Positions 33,060-44,690 of a DNA stretch of 64,000 bases are shown here, in pieces; position 1 is the stretch's first letter, and each line of letters opens with the position of its first letter. The stretch is from Topomyia yanbarensis (Eukaryota > Arthropoda > Insecta > Diptera > Culicidae). The notes below the pieces were generated by a model, which saw nothing but the letters and a program-made list of their open reading frames with translations, had not been told where the DNA came from and did not search any database. A program made the position numbers and the translations under genes. The DNA is taken from NCBI RefSeq assembly GCF_030247195.1, contig NC_080671.1:415224044-415288043 (forward strand). The letters run 5' to 3'.

Positions 33060-33908
33060 AGCATAGCATAGCATAGCAAAAACGACCGCACTCATCATGG
33101 GTGGCTGATACAGTGGCTTATACTAAATGTGGTATAGTCCACTGCACACCTGGCCATGTCCTTACGATCGCTAAAGGGTAGGGAATGTTAGTTGCATACC
33201 TACTTAAGAAGATGCGGGAAACCCACTCAATCTCCATAGGCATTACGGGTGTTAGAATTTGTTAGTAGGGAAGGAAAATGGGAAGTGGATACGTGGGTAT
33301 AACAATTATAGTATGGCTTGATTTATTTAATGAACTATATAATAACAATAAATTAGGTTGATCTCACCAGATTTTTTGAATGTCCTGCAACGGGAACAGG
33401 CTTCAGGCACCATCGTTCCACCACATTTTCCGTGTCTTCTGTTGGTAGTATTTTAACTATTATATTCAAGGTCCTACGTCGTAAAATGCACAGGAATAAA
33501 TCCGACGTTAGCAAATCGGTGTAATTACGGAAGGAACAGTTACGTAGAAGCAACGAGTTACATCAGAAAAGCAACAGAATTGAAAGGTCCGAGCGAATAT
33601 AACGGACATTGAGAATTTGCTCTTTCTTCGAAAGACACTGTGGCGTTCCCATGTCAATAATAAGCACTGATCGTGTAACGATGCTTGGAGTACAGGCTTG
33701 GAGCCGAGTTCACAATTTTTTACACATTTACCGCGCACTCGTTCTTTTCACGTTTTTTCACGAACGGATTTCTGAATAGGAACCACCTTTTTCAATTTTG
33801 AGCAGCAGAATATAAAAAATCCGGAATTGGTCAAAAAGTTACAAAACTAAAAAATGACGGCATCGATTTTTTTGCGTCATACACGCATGGCTACTACGAT
33901 CTTAGAAC
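33060..33908 (-). mobile_element. Retroposed insertion with 3' (TGCTA)n tail
   Basis: The segment is bracketed by an exact 23-bp duplication. Its left edge is AGCATAGCATAGCATAGC, so read on the minus strand it ends in a TGCTA simple repeat, as many non-LTR retroelements do. Two minus-strand frames of 66 and 76 codons (33353-33553 and 33508-33738) have no recognisable RT or gag motif. It may be a 5'-truncated LINE 3' region, a SINE-like unit or a retrocopy of an unknown transcript. Confidence 0.65.
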
Positions 33909-33931
33909 TACAAGACCTAGAAATAGAGGAT
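33909..33931 (+). repeat. 23-bp target duplication, right copy
   Basis: Exact match to 33037-33059. Confidence 0.85.
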
Positions 33932-36900
33932 CCCCAGAAATTATAAGACAGCAAATATGCATCATTCATTATACTAGTCTTTTCTAGACCCATTTTAGGT
34001 TACTGAGCACAAAATTATTTCGTAATAACCAATTTCATTCTATCTTTGGTTTTTGGTCATTATTTCGTGTGAAAATTGCCCGATCAATACAATCAATAAA
34101 ATGTTCAAAGCACGTTCTCTTCCCACTAATATAAAATCACATGTAGAGTTACAAGCGACCACAGTCCAAATAAAAAAAAATAAGAATAATCAAAAATTAT
34201 ACTTGTTACAGCTTAGTCGCATGAAACCTTAATAAATTTATATTTGATCTACCCACGTTACACATTTTTGGAAAGGGTAGATCATTACCTTTCGAACTGT
34301 GAGTCTGTTTCATCTGATTTTTTTTAACAAAATATTGACGAATAAATGCAAAGATTACCCAAAGCTTTTCAAAAAAGTCTCGAAAATGCCTTTTAAAAAA
34401 AAAACGGGTATTGTTTTCGTGTTAAGCGACGCAAACTCGATTATGAAAACTTTTTTTATAGCTTAGCGGATCCCAAAATTTGTAAACAATTTGTATAGCC
34501 AGTAATAAAAATAAATACAAACAAAAAGGGGAATTGAGGAAAAACGTGCATGATAGCGTACTTTACGTTCACGACATTCTTTATGTTCTACTGTGCTACC
34601 GAGCACTTGGTCTTTCTTCAACGCACATGCCTCATGGAGGTGCAGGGCAACAGGGAGTATCAGCGATTTGTGTAGAGCAAAGTTTGTGCGCGCCTCTTGG
34701 CTACGAGACTTGAGATGACTAAGCAAACAATAGAAAGTTCTATTCGCAGCCGTAACACATATTTTTGCCTCCCGACTAACATAGTTTCACATATCATTAA
34801 CGATCCAAAATTTGAGAAACACCTTACACTTTTTAAAAAAATGCAAATAAAAAATTTAATTCAGTCCAAAAAATACTAATCAATCTCGGAGAAATTGATG
34901 AAAACCCTGGAGATCACCTCTAAATCCTGAAGTCTCCGTCTACAACCCGGAGAAGTGGCAATCCAACACTTTGTCCCGGTGCGAAGAATCACTAACATAT
35001 TAGGCAGTGTTGCATATTACAGGGTTCTTAGTGTATACGTACTCTACTAAAAGCATTGTAATTTTTAAAATCTCGCGGTGTAAGAAAAAGATACAGGCAA
35101 CTGAATTTGGTGCAAAAAAATTCCCATGCACTCTGTGTTCGTCTTTATCTGTCCAACGACTCGCAATTTGTCTGGCGAATGTTACTCTCGTTGTGAAACA
35201 TTATTGCAAACGATGCTACCATACTACCGATCGACGTTTCAGCGCTGCTGTAAAAGTTAAGATGCCCATAAAATATGCAATAGATTTCGTTTTATCGATT
35301 TCGACGCATGACCCATGGGCATTGGCGATGTTCGAACATAAATATGTTAGATCGGTAGTAGTGTGCACAAAACAAACTTCGAGGTGGATACACTTGGCTT
35401 TATCCACCACTCTGCCACGTACTCAGAAAACTTTTCTTTTCGCATTGACATGAGAGTCGGCTGGAGCTTCTAGGCTGTTGCGGGTAGTATGTGACGGTAC
35501 CGTTTGAGATATTGGAAGTAAAATGTTCTGTCTATTCGACACACGTTCGACGAATTGAGTCAAGAAACGAATATAACGAACAGTTTAACTAACTGGGTGA
35601 TGGAATGCATTACTCAGTGAAACCTTTCTTCCAAGTGAATGCCACCACCTAACGATATATGTTCATCTTGAACAGTGACTGAACTTGAATAGTAGAGGAA
35701 CGACGGCTCGCAAGCTGTGGAAGGAAAGCAGACTAGTTTAAATTTTTATCGTTCTGTGCGGCAACATTCTGGCAAAATGGTTTGGAAGCATGAGTAAAAT
35801 GCAAAATAGAACCGGCTACCGGTCTGATCCGTTCGGTAGTCGACGAAAAGGATGGTGGATCGACGACGAGAACGACTGGTTCGGTAACGGTAAAACTGTG
35901 TACGGCGCGGCGTGACGGAATTCTTGAAATGTATGCAGTCTGGAGTAAATGGTGTTCTAATAATTATATTAGGGCGGTTTGTAAGCGTGCCGGAATTGAG
36001 TTCAGATTTGGAGGTTAAGGGCTTCCAAGTATCTTTCATGAGACGTCTTCTTTTCAATCGCCTATCATTTTGTAAAGGAATAAATCATGGAGCGTTTCCG
36101 AAACTTGGCAAATGGGATTGATCCAAATGATGAATATTTAGATTCTGAATTGTGATTTGAAATAACAAGTACACTTTTGCAACCCCATTATAACTTTGGG
36201 AAAAGATTATTATGAAACATGAAAAGAATTTGAAAATCTACACTTGTACTGCATTACACAGATATAATTGCTCTTCACACGTGCAATTTACTGTTACAGT
36301 TACGACTTATATTCTCCATAATTGTACGCTTAATAAAATACACAAAATGAAAAAAAAACATTCAGAAATGACCTAAAACTTTATACTATATAGCATTGTT
36401 TTTAACCACAGTTTTAATAACCTACATTCACCCACTTTCAGAGAAAATATTATCCGAAAACTAAGCACGCCATCTTTAAAAACCAACATTTTCCCATCGC
36501 AAAAAAAAAAACTTCAAACCAACGATACGACTTGGTGACAGGCATCGGCTACTGCCCATTGCCTTAGTAGCAAGTAGCGGAGCGCGAAGCGCACCAACCG
36601 ACATCAACCCGCCATGTGTGATTTATGACCGCTTGACACGCGGCTCCATTTAAACGCGGCAGGCATAAAATCATTCCATAAAGCCGAAAAATCGTACTTT
36701 ATTAGTGCGCTGGCTGACGATGGTCGTTCCGTTCCGTGGTACCTGCATACCTGCCAGTACACCCACTCTAGGTATACGCAAGACCAGCTAGCCATATTCC
36801 AACCTGTGGCTTTGCTGACCTTTTCGCCCGTTCGAGGGGTCCGACTTCTCCCCGTAAAAGCATCGCAGCAATATTAGTTGTTTGTTTTCCACGCCGGTCC

Positions 36901-38013
36901 ATAACCGTGCCGGGCAGGTTTCCATCATCATGGTTGGGGATAGGACCCGCTCCACCAATTATGACCAGTAGTAAAAAGCAAAACTGTATCCTTAATTGAG
37001 CCGGATTGTTGGAGCGGCAGTAAATTTTATGATTGTTTATTGGAATGAAATTATTAGTGTTCCGGAGCGTAGACCTGGAGCCAGTGTAATAAAGTCGTTG
37101 GAGCGTGTGATACTTCTCCTACGGTTCTGATGGGGGGACGGCGCCATTCTATGAATAGTTAGCATTCCGTGAGCGTGATGAGAGCGTAAAAATTATGCCA
37201 TTTCCGTTTCTCGTTATCACAGAGAATTGTGACTTCCTAACGAGACGCACGGAGCGGGCCCGTCCCAGAGGGCTACCGACAGAACGATGTACCTTAGCGA
37301 TAGCGTTTTCCATTTCGATGTTTTGTGCAGGCTCGTTGAAAAAATAAATGACTGGGCAAAGTCTGCGATTACTGACCGATACGGAATGGATTGAGTGGAT
37401 TGTTGTTGTTGTTGTTGGTGAACACGGAACCTCCGGAGCTTCCGCCTCGTGACCAACACAAACAAACGAGCGTCCGTTCGTGCAGATAAATGGAAACCAC
37501 TAATAGGCTTAATTATGTTTTGTGTGTAAACTCGGCCAGAACCCGAATATTATCTTAACGATTGGTTTTGTTGTCGAGATAGCCAACCAAAGGACGCCGG
37601 GGATTGGCGTGCCGGACGATTGTAAACTTAGGAAACAAGCTGTAAATTGGTTCGGTTTTATGAATGCTGATTTGCATTGTTTGTATTCTGCATGGCGTTT
37701 GAGTTCGCAATGGTATTCGTGATTAATGAATTTAATTGTTACGACTTTTAAAAAGCAAATTAGACTTTTTGATGTTGATACTCCATGCCTACGGACACGC
37801 GGCCAGTTGAAAACGCAATGGTTCCGGGTAGGATTTCTGAGAAGACACTGATCCCGATTCTTTTAATAGCCGGGAGGTATAGTCATACATGCGTGGTATT
37901 TTTCACCCTATGATGATTGTTTACGATTGGTGCACGGATAGGTAAACGAAAACTGTCAACATCTCCCCATTCCGTGCATCATTATATTCGGGCACACTTT
38001 TAGCCCGAGTGAG
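33932..38013. other. Unassigned region, possibly host intron or intergenic DNA
   Basis: No recognisable transposon ends or arrays over about 4 kb; 36500-37700 is less AT-rich. The longest frame (35007-35453, plus, 148 codons) shows no domain, signal or codon bias. A TTG triplet run (about 37399-37416) is the only simple repeat. A host regulatory or intronic role is possible but not shown. Confidence 0.4.
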
Positions 38014-38034
38014 TACACTAAGGTTTTTTTTTAC

Positions 38035-38320
38035 ACGGGGGATACGTACCGTGTAAAAAAAACCGTGCAAAAAAAACCGCGTTAATTGCGAAATCCGTGT
38101 AAAAAAAACCGCGTTAATTGCGAAATCCGTGTAAAAAAACCGCGTTAATTGCGAAATCCGTGTAAAAAAAAACCGCGTTAATTGCGAAATCCGTGTAAAA
38201 AAAACGCGTTAATTGCGAAATCCGTGTAAAAAAAAACCGTGTTAATTCAGAAAACCGTGCAAAAAAAACCGCGTTAAATCCGAAAATCGTGCAAAAAAAA
38301 ACCGCGTTACATTCAATGCA
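38035..38320 (+). repeat. Subterminal array, about 33-bp unit
   Basis: AACCGCGTTAATTGCGAAAT followed by CCGTGTAAAAA recurs about six times, then degrades. Partial mirrored copies lie at 41500-41780. Confidence 0.85.
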
Positions 38321-38574
38321 AAAGACTTAGACGATTTTAGGAAAAGGGATGATTTCGGAGTTTTATCAAAAATGTTCTAAGTCCTTTTGAAGGCAAAAGA
38401 CTTAAACGATTTTTGAACAGGTTTTTTTTTGCACGGATTATGCAAGTAGCACGGTTTTTGCTTTTTCCAATTCCTTAGGTTTTTGGAAAAGTGGAAACGT
38501 CGGATCTTGAGGTTTCCTTTTGTCCCGCACTTTAACAATATGGTTGTTTTCGGTACAGTGTTAACGAGTAGGCA

Positions 38575-38800
38575 CCGAATATCGATGCCTGAGGCCATTT
38601 GGAATACCAAGATGACGACTTCCGGTCTAACAGAATTTTCAATAACCCAATCAGTATGCATATTTTCCGAGCGGGCCTAATGAGCGCATGATAGAGATCA
38701 ATGTCTGAGGCCATTTTGAAATACAACATTGAGACTATCGGCTTAGCGATATTCTGTATAACTCACAACATGGAGTGTTTTGGAACTGGATTGACAAATA
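38575..38800 (-). repeat. 117-bp-family units, left side of copy 1
   Basis: ACCAAGATGACGACTTCCGG (38598-38617) and TGAGGCCATTTTGAAATACA are diverged units of the repeat seen in force at 40600-41340, in inverse orientation. Confidence 0.6.
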
Positions 38801-39039
38801 TGCAGTTGCCAGAGGTCTGAGTATAAATATCCAGCGTAAAACAAAAAGATACATTTATTTTTGTATATTTTGCATTTATAAGATAAGAAAAATGTGCTCA
38901 TGAATGGATTTACTCGAATTTGAGTTGGTTCGTCCGCTAGAGCTCATCGAGCGAATCTTCAAGCGAGACTCAAAGTCGAATCAAAAAGCTGACATAATCA
39001 GAGGGAAATAATAAAATCAGGTCTTCGCTGTATTATTAA

Positions 39040-40136
39040 GGGGGGCGCCTGGTGTAAAGTGCTCAAACCGAAAGTTATTTTGTTTTACGATTTTGAAGGC
39101 AAGGAAACAATGCATCTTTTATGTAATGTTAAGCTTTAAATTTGTACGTTTATTCTGTACGAAAAAAATATTTGCGCGGCCTTATTCTGCGCGGCGTGTG
39201 ACGTGAGACGACGAAACTCACCTCACTTTACGTGACTTTTCTCACCCGATTCTGAGAGTAGACTCGGGTGAGATGAGATTCCTCATTGCGGTTAAATGGG
39301 AGTCTCACGTCACCCGAAGTGACTCTTCAGAATTGGGTGAAGTCACGTAGAGTGAGGTGAGATTAGTCGTCTCACGTCACACGCCGCGCAGAATAGGGTC
39401 GGCAGCCACGCAGAGCCACACATACGAGCGTTCCAAGAGTAGACGTCCAACCATTTCCACGTCGAGGAGCGCCGCGGCTAACACAATGACTCTTGATAAA
39501 ATTGTTTGACACAAGAAATTAAGTAAAATTTGTAAAGCTTAGACTTGTAGTTACTCGATGAACCCAAAAAAAGTTCGAGTTTAGGAAAATGGCTTCATGT
39601 AAACCGAAAAATCTCATATTTTTCTGTAAAATTCGTGCACTTTTCTTCAAAATAATAGAGAGAACAATTTTTTCATTCTGTTTTCTGTGGTTCACCGACA
39701 GGCTACACATATTGTGCATTTTCATAAAAAAAGTCAATTCTTTGGTTAGTTTTTGAGTTATCGTGTTCACCAATTTGAAAAACGCGGTTTCGAAAAAACG
39801 CTATTAAAGGATACTCCATATCAAATTGCATCACGGAAAAAATGACGTGGAAAACAATCCATTTGGTATTTTCTCTTAAAAATTTGGGTGGAAGTAGTTT
39901 AAAGTGTATTGTTCACACTGTATTTTTATCGCTGTCAGTCTTAAGAAAATTGTTGCCGATAGATTGAAATCTGCGTGTGTCACAGCAAATACGCGCGAGG
40001 AATGCATGGCTGTTTAAAACAAAAGAAGTTCAGCGTGGTCACCGAGATTGCGGGAGACTATTCTAGAGGCTCAATACTAACAATTAAGCGGATAAAAAAG
40101 AAGTCGATTTTTTTGCCCACTACACCAGACGCCCCC
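39040..40136. mobile_element. 1.1-kb TTAA element nested in copy 1
   Basis: TTAA at 39036-39039 and 40137-40140. Ends GGGGGGCGCCTGGTGTAAAG and, in inverse, GGGGGCGTCTGGTGTAGTGG. The paralogous element at about 53741 holds a single TTAA between the same flanks (CATCTCATTCATC and the inverse of AATAAAATCAGG), an empty site. No transposase. The TTAA target suggests piggyBac-type mobilisation. Confidence 0.8.
39180..39398. mobile_element. 219-bp MITE with TATTCTGCGCGGCGTGTGAC arms
   Basis: TTATTCTGCGCGGCGTGTGA at the left and its inverse at the right continue through GTGAGACGAC and CTCACCTCACT, giving arms of about 95 bp. It lies inside the TTAA element and is therefore the youngest of three nested layers. 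Confidence 0.75.
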
Positions 40137-40162
40137 TTAAGATGAATGAGATGTACACTAAA

Positions 40163-40597
40163 GCAGAGATGATGCTTATAGAGATGCGCGAAGACTGAAG
40201 CCAAAAGTTCCAATCGAACCCAAAACAACGGTTCCAAACTAGCAATGTAAACAAATATGGCGGATTGAGGAAGTAATGCGTGGGGAGTATTGAGATTGAA
40301 ATGAAAAGAAATGCATGTCTGCATCCTGCATCCTCGATACATTTTTTCTAGTGCAACGAAAAACATGTAGACAGGCTCAGTAACGTAAATCAATGCGTTT
40401 CCAAGTTACATGATTGAGTATTGTGGGAAATATTTCAAAAAAGGAATTCGCCAAGCATTCATTAAAACTACAAGTCACTCGCTGTTTACACAATATTCCT
40501 GGTTGCCAAAACTAGCAGACAAATAATTTGTAAAACCGTGCAGCCAAATTTACTGTTTTTCTCGCCGCGTGTCTTTATATTTAAAACATCGTCTTGG
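40163..40597. mobile_element. 435-bp insertion with CACTAAA duplication
   Basis: CACTAAA occurs at 40156-40162 and 40598-40604. In the paralogue at about 53715-53735 the flanks join through one copy. The ends (GCAGAGATGATG and inverse CCAAGACGATG) are weakly similar. A 7-8 bp duplication suggests a hAT-type insert. Confidence 0.6.
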
Positions 40598-40599
40598 CA

Positions 40600-41340
40600 C
40601 TAAAATAGAAGTCACCATCTTAGATGAAAACATGACTTCCGGAATTGACATCCGGTATCTATTCATTAACGCTATTACAAAAATTCTCACATTGTTGTGG
40701 TAATTGAAAATTTTACTAAACCGAAGTAGCCATCTTGATTTTCGAAATGGTCTCAGACATTGATATTTGGCACCTACTCGTCAATCCCGTTCCAAAAATA
40801 CTCATATTGATTCCACAGAACCGGAAGTCGCCATCTTGAATTTCAATATGGCACCAGACATCGATATCTAGCGTCTATTCGTCAATTCCATTCCAAAAAT
40901 ACCCATATTGATTCGATTTTAGAGAATTCCAATGAACCTGAAGTCGCCATCTTGGTTTTCCAAATGGCCTCTGACACTGATCTCTATCATGCGCTCTATT
41001 AGACCCGCTCTGAAAATATGCATGCTGATTGGGTTATAGAGAATTCCACTGAACCGGAAGTCGCCTTTTTGGTTTTTAAAATGGCCTTAAACATCGATAT
41101 CTGACGTCCACTCATCAATCCCGTTCAAAAAATATCCATATTGATGGAGTTTCAGAGAATTCCACCGAATCAGAAGTCGCCATCTTGGTTTTCAATATGG
41201 CCATCGATATCTGACGTCCACTCATCGATCCCGTTCCAAAAATAGCCATATTGATGGGGTTTCAGAGAATTCCACTGAACCGGAAGTCGTCATCTTGGTT
41301 TTCTAAATGGCCTCAGACATGAACATTTGGCATCTACTTG
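40600..41340 (+). repeat. Array of about six diverged 110-117-bp units
   Basis: The CCGGAAGTCG block or its variants start at 40821, 40938, 41054, 41170 and 41280, so the period is 110-117 bp. Each unit has CCATATTGAT, AGAGAATTCCACTGAA, GGAAGTCGCCATCTTGG and AATGGCCTCAGACATCGATA. This parallels, block by block, the 117-bp unit of the foldback-like element. Confidence 0.85.
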
Positions 41341-42080
41341 TTAATGCTGTTCCAAAAGCAATCACTTCCACTTTTCCAAAAATCTTCGAAATTCTTTGCA
41401 TTCAAAATGGAAAAGTAGAAACCGTGTAAATTTGAAAATCCGTGCAAAAAAACTTGGTCAAAAACCGTCTAAGTCTTTTGCCTTCATAAGGATTTTTGCT
41501 AAAACCGTGTTAATTGCGAAATCCGCGCAAAAAAAAAATTGATCAAAAATCGTCTAAGTTTTTTGCCTCCAAAAGGACTTAGAACATTTTTGCGAAACCC
41601 GTGCAAAAAAAATTGTTGAGAAATCGTCTAAGTCTTTTGCCTTTAAAAGGACTTAGAATATTTTTGCGAAAAACCGTGTTAATTGCGAAAACCGTGCAAA
41701 AAAAAACCGTGCTAATTGCGAAAACCGTGTAAAAAAAGCCGTGTAAAAAAAACCGTGCAAAAAAAAACCGTGTAAAAAAAACCTTAGGAGATAAGCATCA
41801 TGTGGGATCATGATTTGTCTCCTTACAAAACAATCGCCTAAAATCCTTGCGTTTGTGCCAATTAAATCCTCATACATAGTGAATTTCAAACGTGCGCATC
41901 AAAGCGTGTACGGAATCAAAAGGCATCACAAGAAAACGTTCGTCAAATTTCACTATCGTTTTCAAACTTTTGCTCGTTTTATTCAATTTGATAGCGTTAT
42001 TCAAATGCACGTACCTTCCTCTTATATTTGCTAATAAGGTCTTGTACAACGTTTGACTAAACTTGTTTTTGTGTCGAGAT

Positions 42081-42383
42081 CTATTTTTTCCTCATTTCTG
42101 AATTTAATTTCACTTCCCTGGGATGCTTCTGGAGGGTACGCCTCATGAAGGCCCAATACTTTTCAATCGACAGCAATTTCGGTGTATTCGAGGCATTAAG
42201 AACATTTGACACGAAATTGACCTCTTTAGCATTGCACCACTCCAGAACATCTTTCGAGTAATGGCACGAGTTTACATTCCACCAGAAAAGCGTAAAACTA
42301 TTGTGAGATCTCAAAAGTGAAAGTAAACGCTTTTGGAGGCATGTTTTCAAGTACATTTGCACATCGACCGTTCCGTTTATCAC
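42081..42383 (-). pseudogene. Mariner-type (ITm, DD37-like) transposase, C-terminal part
   Basis: The 100-codon minus-strand frame has INGTVDVQMYLKTCLQKRLL, SCHYSKDVLEWCNAKEVNFV and LLSIEKYWAFMRRTLQKHPR, in the order found near the C-terminus of mosquito mariner-like transposases. The expected second catalytic Asp (in an FWxDxxSCHYS context) reads Asn here (WWNVNSCHYS), while the IEKYW motif with its Glu is kept. The N-terminal two thirds are not attached. Transposition by this copy is not possible. Confidence 0.65.
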
Positions 42384-42473
42384 AATCGGGGTTCAATAAT
42401 AATTACTTGACTACCAAGAATCACTATAGATTAACTTCGCAACTTTTTGAAAACAACTCAAAACTGAAACTGC

Positions 42474-42640
42474 TCTAAAATAACTCAATCTCCTCGCCCA
42501 ACAAAATCTTCAACTAACACCCACCATTCAGCAGGCACAACTCCAGTTCAGTCCACCCGTGCTTTAAAAATACCTACAGGAGCATGTTGTCAGATGCCTT
42601 AGTGATCAAAAACGCATTATTTTGTGTTCTAGAACAGATA
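42474..42640 (+). repeat. Dispersed repeat, first copy
   Basis: CTCAATCTCCTCGCCCAACA through GCCTTAGTGATCAAAAACGC matches 44148-44292 in the same orientation. The family is unknown. Confidence 0.65.
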
Positions 42641-42868
42641 TTATTCTTCAAATGATGCTTCTGCATGCTGTTATAAACAAAATGCTGCAAAATACACAAT
42701 TATGTACTCAGTGGTGAAAATTTCATCAAGATACATAAACACGTTCAAAAGTTATCAAAGATCGGACGCGAAAAAAATTTCGCTCATTCATATTGAAATC
42801 AAAACGTTGTACATTTCCAAAATCGGTTGTGAATACCATACTGAAATGTTAGTAGTAAACACTGATGT

Positions 42869-42995
42869 TTGATCATGCGAAGAAAAAAACCTAGAAGTGA
42901 AACATATGACCGAATACTACTAGCGAAAATCAGTAGAGTAGTGCAGAAAGATACTGGGATCTCCGGCGGTGATTTCGTCAAAAAGTTCAACTTTG
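42869..42995 (+). pseudogene. Mariner-type transposase N-terminal fragment, opposite strand
   Basis: Plus strand RRKKPRSETYDRILLAKISR followed by DTGISGGDFVKKFNFG resembles the first helix-turn-helix of the same transposase group (an ISGxxxxxKFN core). It is on the strand opposite to the C-terminal fragment, so either an inversion occurred or two copies are present. The frame is lost after about 45 residues, where CACTCGAGTTTGGC-like words repeat. Confidence 0.4.
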
Positions 42996-43438
42996 GCGCA
43001 TACTCGAGTTTGGCTGTTTTACTTTATTTTTATTTACGTGACTTTAAAAGTTTTTTTTTCATTCGCCACGCACTCGAGTTTGGCGAGTTTGTATGTTTTC
43101 AGTCGTAGTATAAGGAATTACCAAATCGGTTTAGAACAAATTAAGGACACATTAAACCAAATGTTTCAGCATGTAGCACTTAGTATTCGGACACTTTATT
43201 AATTCTTTAACAGTTGTGTATACTAGAGGTGAGATTTGTCAGCGATTTGTTTGGAAAATTCACTTGTTTCAGTGGGAAAAGTTTTGTTTTGATACGATCA
43301 GTAAGTAGTTGTGCTAGATGGAAGACGAGAACAAGAATATGGGAGGGTAATGCCAGAGACATAACCGCAATGAAGTAGAATACACTTAAGTTGCTCTCTT
43401 TGAACTTGTGTCGTAAATTGTCATCGGATCCTCTAGCT

Positions 43439-43657
43439 CAGCGGTTCGCAAACTTTTGCGTGCCACGGACCCCTGGAAAATCACCCAACATTGATAAACA
43501 TTGATTTTGTATGGTACCAATAAGTTATTTTCAGTGTGTTAGGAAACAATACTTGAAATTTCAATATGCACTCGGAAAATATATTTTTCTTCGCGGACCC
43601 CCAGCAAAGATTTCACGGCCCCCTAGGCGCCCGTGGACCCCAGGTTTAGAGTCGCTG
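43439..43657. mobile_element. 219-bp hAT MITE (CAGCGGTTCGCAAAC ends)
   Basis: The left end CAGCGGTTCGCAAACTTTTG and right end TTTAGAGTCGCTG are typical of widespread hAT MITEs with ACGGACCCC/GGGGACCC subterminal blocks. The 8-bp flanks are CTCTAGCT (43431-43438) and CTCCAGCT (43658-43665), 7 of 8 identical. Confidence 0.85.
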
Positions 43658-44147
43658 CTCCAGCTAACGTTGTATTAAATTTGGTAAATAACAGTCCCAT
43701 TCTTTATTTAGTCGAAAAAATACCATCGCATTCAGTGTTCTGAAATATGCAAGCAATTAAAAACAATGTACATTTTCTCCAGGAAAATATTGGCAAGGAC
43801 TGTACCTGCTTTCATAGTAATATTATTTACTACAAAAAGTCTGGAACTAAACCACTTCTGATCGTGATCTTCAGTCATTACTTGAATCGAAAATATTTTC
43901 CCAGTCGATCGAATCTGAGTGTGGTGTGCTAAATACTCTTTATTCAAAACAGAACTAAAGGTGTTTCAAATGAAGCAACGAACAGAACGGCAGCATTTAT
44001 CAGTTTCAAAGTTCAAAACAAAACTGTTTGAAGTAATAAATCAAAACGCTCTACTGGGGATTGTTTCCGTTCCAATTCCACTTTGATATGAATTGATCGG
44101 GATTTGATCGGTATAAAAACTAATGTTGTAAACTATTCTTAGTCACT

Positions 44148-44292
44148 GCTCTAACAGAACTCAATTTCCTCACCCACCAAAATCTCCAACTAGCCCCCGC
44201 CTTTAAGTAAGCACAAACTCAGTAGAGCTCGCCCGTGCTTTAGAAATACCTACAGAAGCATGTTACTAGATGTCTTAGTGATAAAAACGCAT
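44148..44292 (+). repeat. Dispersed repeat, second copy
   Basis: Matches 42474-42640 (CAATTTCCTCACCCACCAAA, GCCCGTGCTTTAGAAATACC, GATGTCTTAGTGAT). Confidence 0.65.
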
Positions 44293-44479
44293 CAAGTTTA
44301 TCCGAAATATGAAACATGTGCGCCGATAGATTCATTACCCTAAGTACATACAAACCCGCCAAAAATATTTTGACATGAGAATTACCATACCATACCATTA
44401 CTATGCTCGTTTGTTTCAAATGGCGCTAGTGATAAGCTTTGCACACAGAAAAGAAACCTGTGCAATGTTAACGGTGTTT

Positions 44480-44690
44480 AACCGCTTATTATACCGTCCG
44501 GACGTTATTGCCATGATGTTGCTCGTTTGGCAGGTGATCGATGAATGATTCAAACGGACACGCGGTGCTCCTATTTGTAACTTCACGTATTTGATTTAGT
44601 CTCTCAGGTTCCAAATCCCCCATATTGTCGGCTCTGGCTAACCATCGAGCAATCTGCGTTTGACAGGCATCATGCTGCAGCTGCTACGGA
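44480..44690 (+). repeat. Dispersed repeat pair with 46560-46760, first copy
   Basis: ACCGTCCGGACGTTATTGCC, ATGTTGCTCG, TTGGCA and GGACACGCGG recur in the same order at 46590-46700 (ATCCGGACGTTCTATTCATA, ATGTTGCTCGCTTGGCATG, GGACGCGCGG). Confidence 0.55.

Larger units (their letters stand above)
38016..41789. mobile_element. CACTAAGG array element, copy 1 (with nested insertions)
   Basis: The left end CACTAAGGTTTTTTTTTACA and the right end ...ACCTTAG are inverse. TA precedes the left end (38014-38015); the right boundary has drifted. Next inward come arrays of CCGTGTAAAAAAAACCGCG / TTAATTGCGAAAT, then diverged units of about 117 bp on both sides in opposite orientation. The middle carries insertions at 39040-40136 and 40163-40597. 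A shorter paralogue at 52641-54438 lacks both inserts. No transposase. Confidence 0.75.

Noticed and set aside
35007..35453. 148-codon frame as a host gene
   Set aside because: No recognisable domain, no codon bias, no splice or polyadenylation context; length is within chance for the region.
42474..44292. The two direct copies as LTRs of a retrotransposon
   Set aside because: No TG...CA ends, primer site or coding region between them; the intervening sequence is mariner remnants and a hAT MITE.
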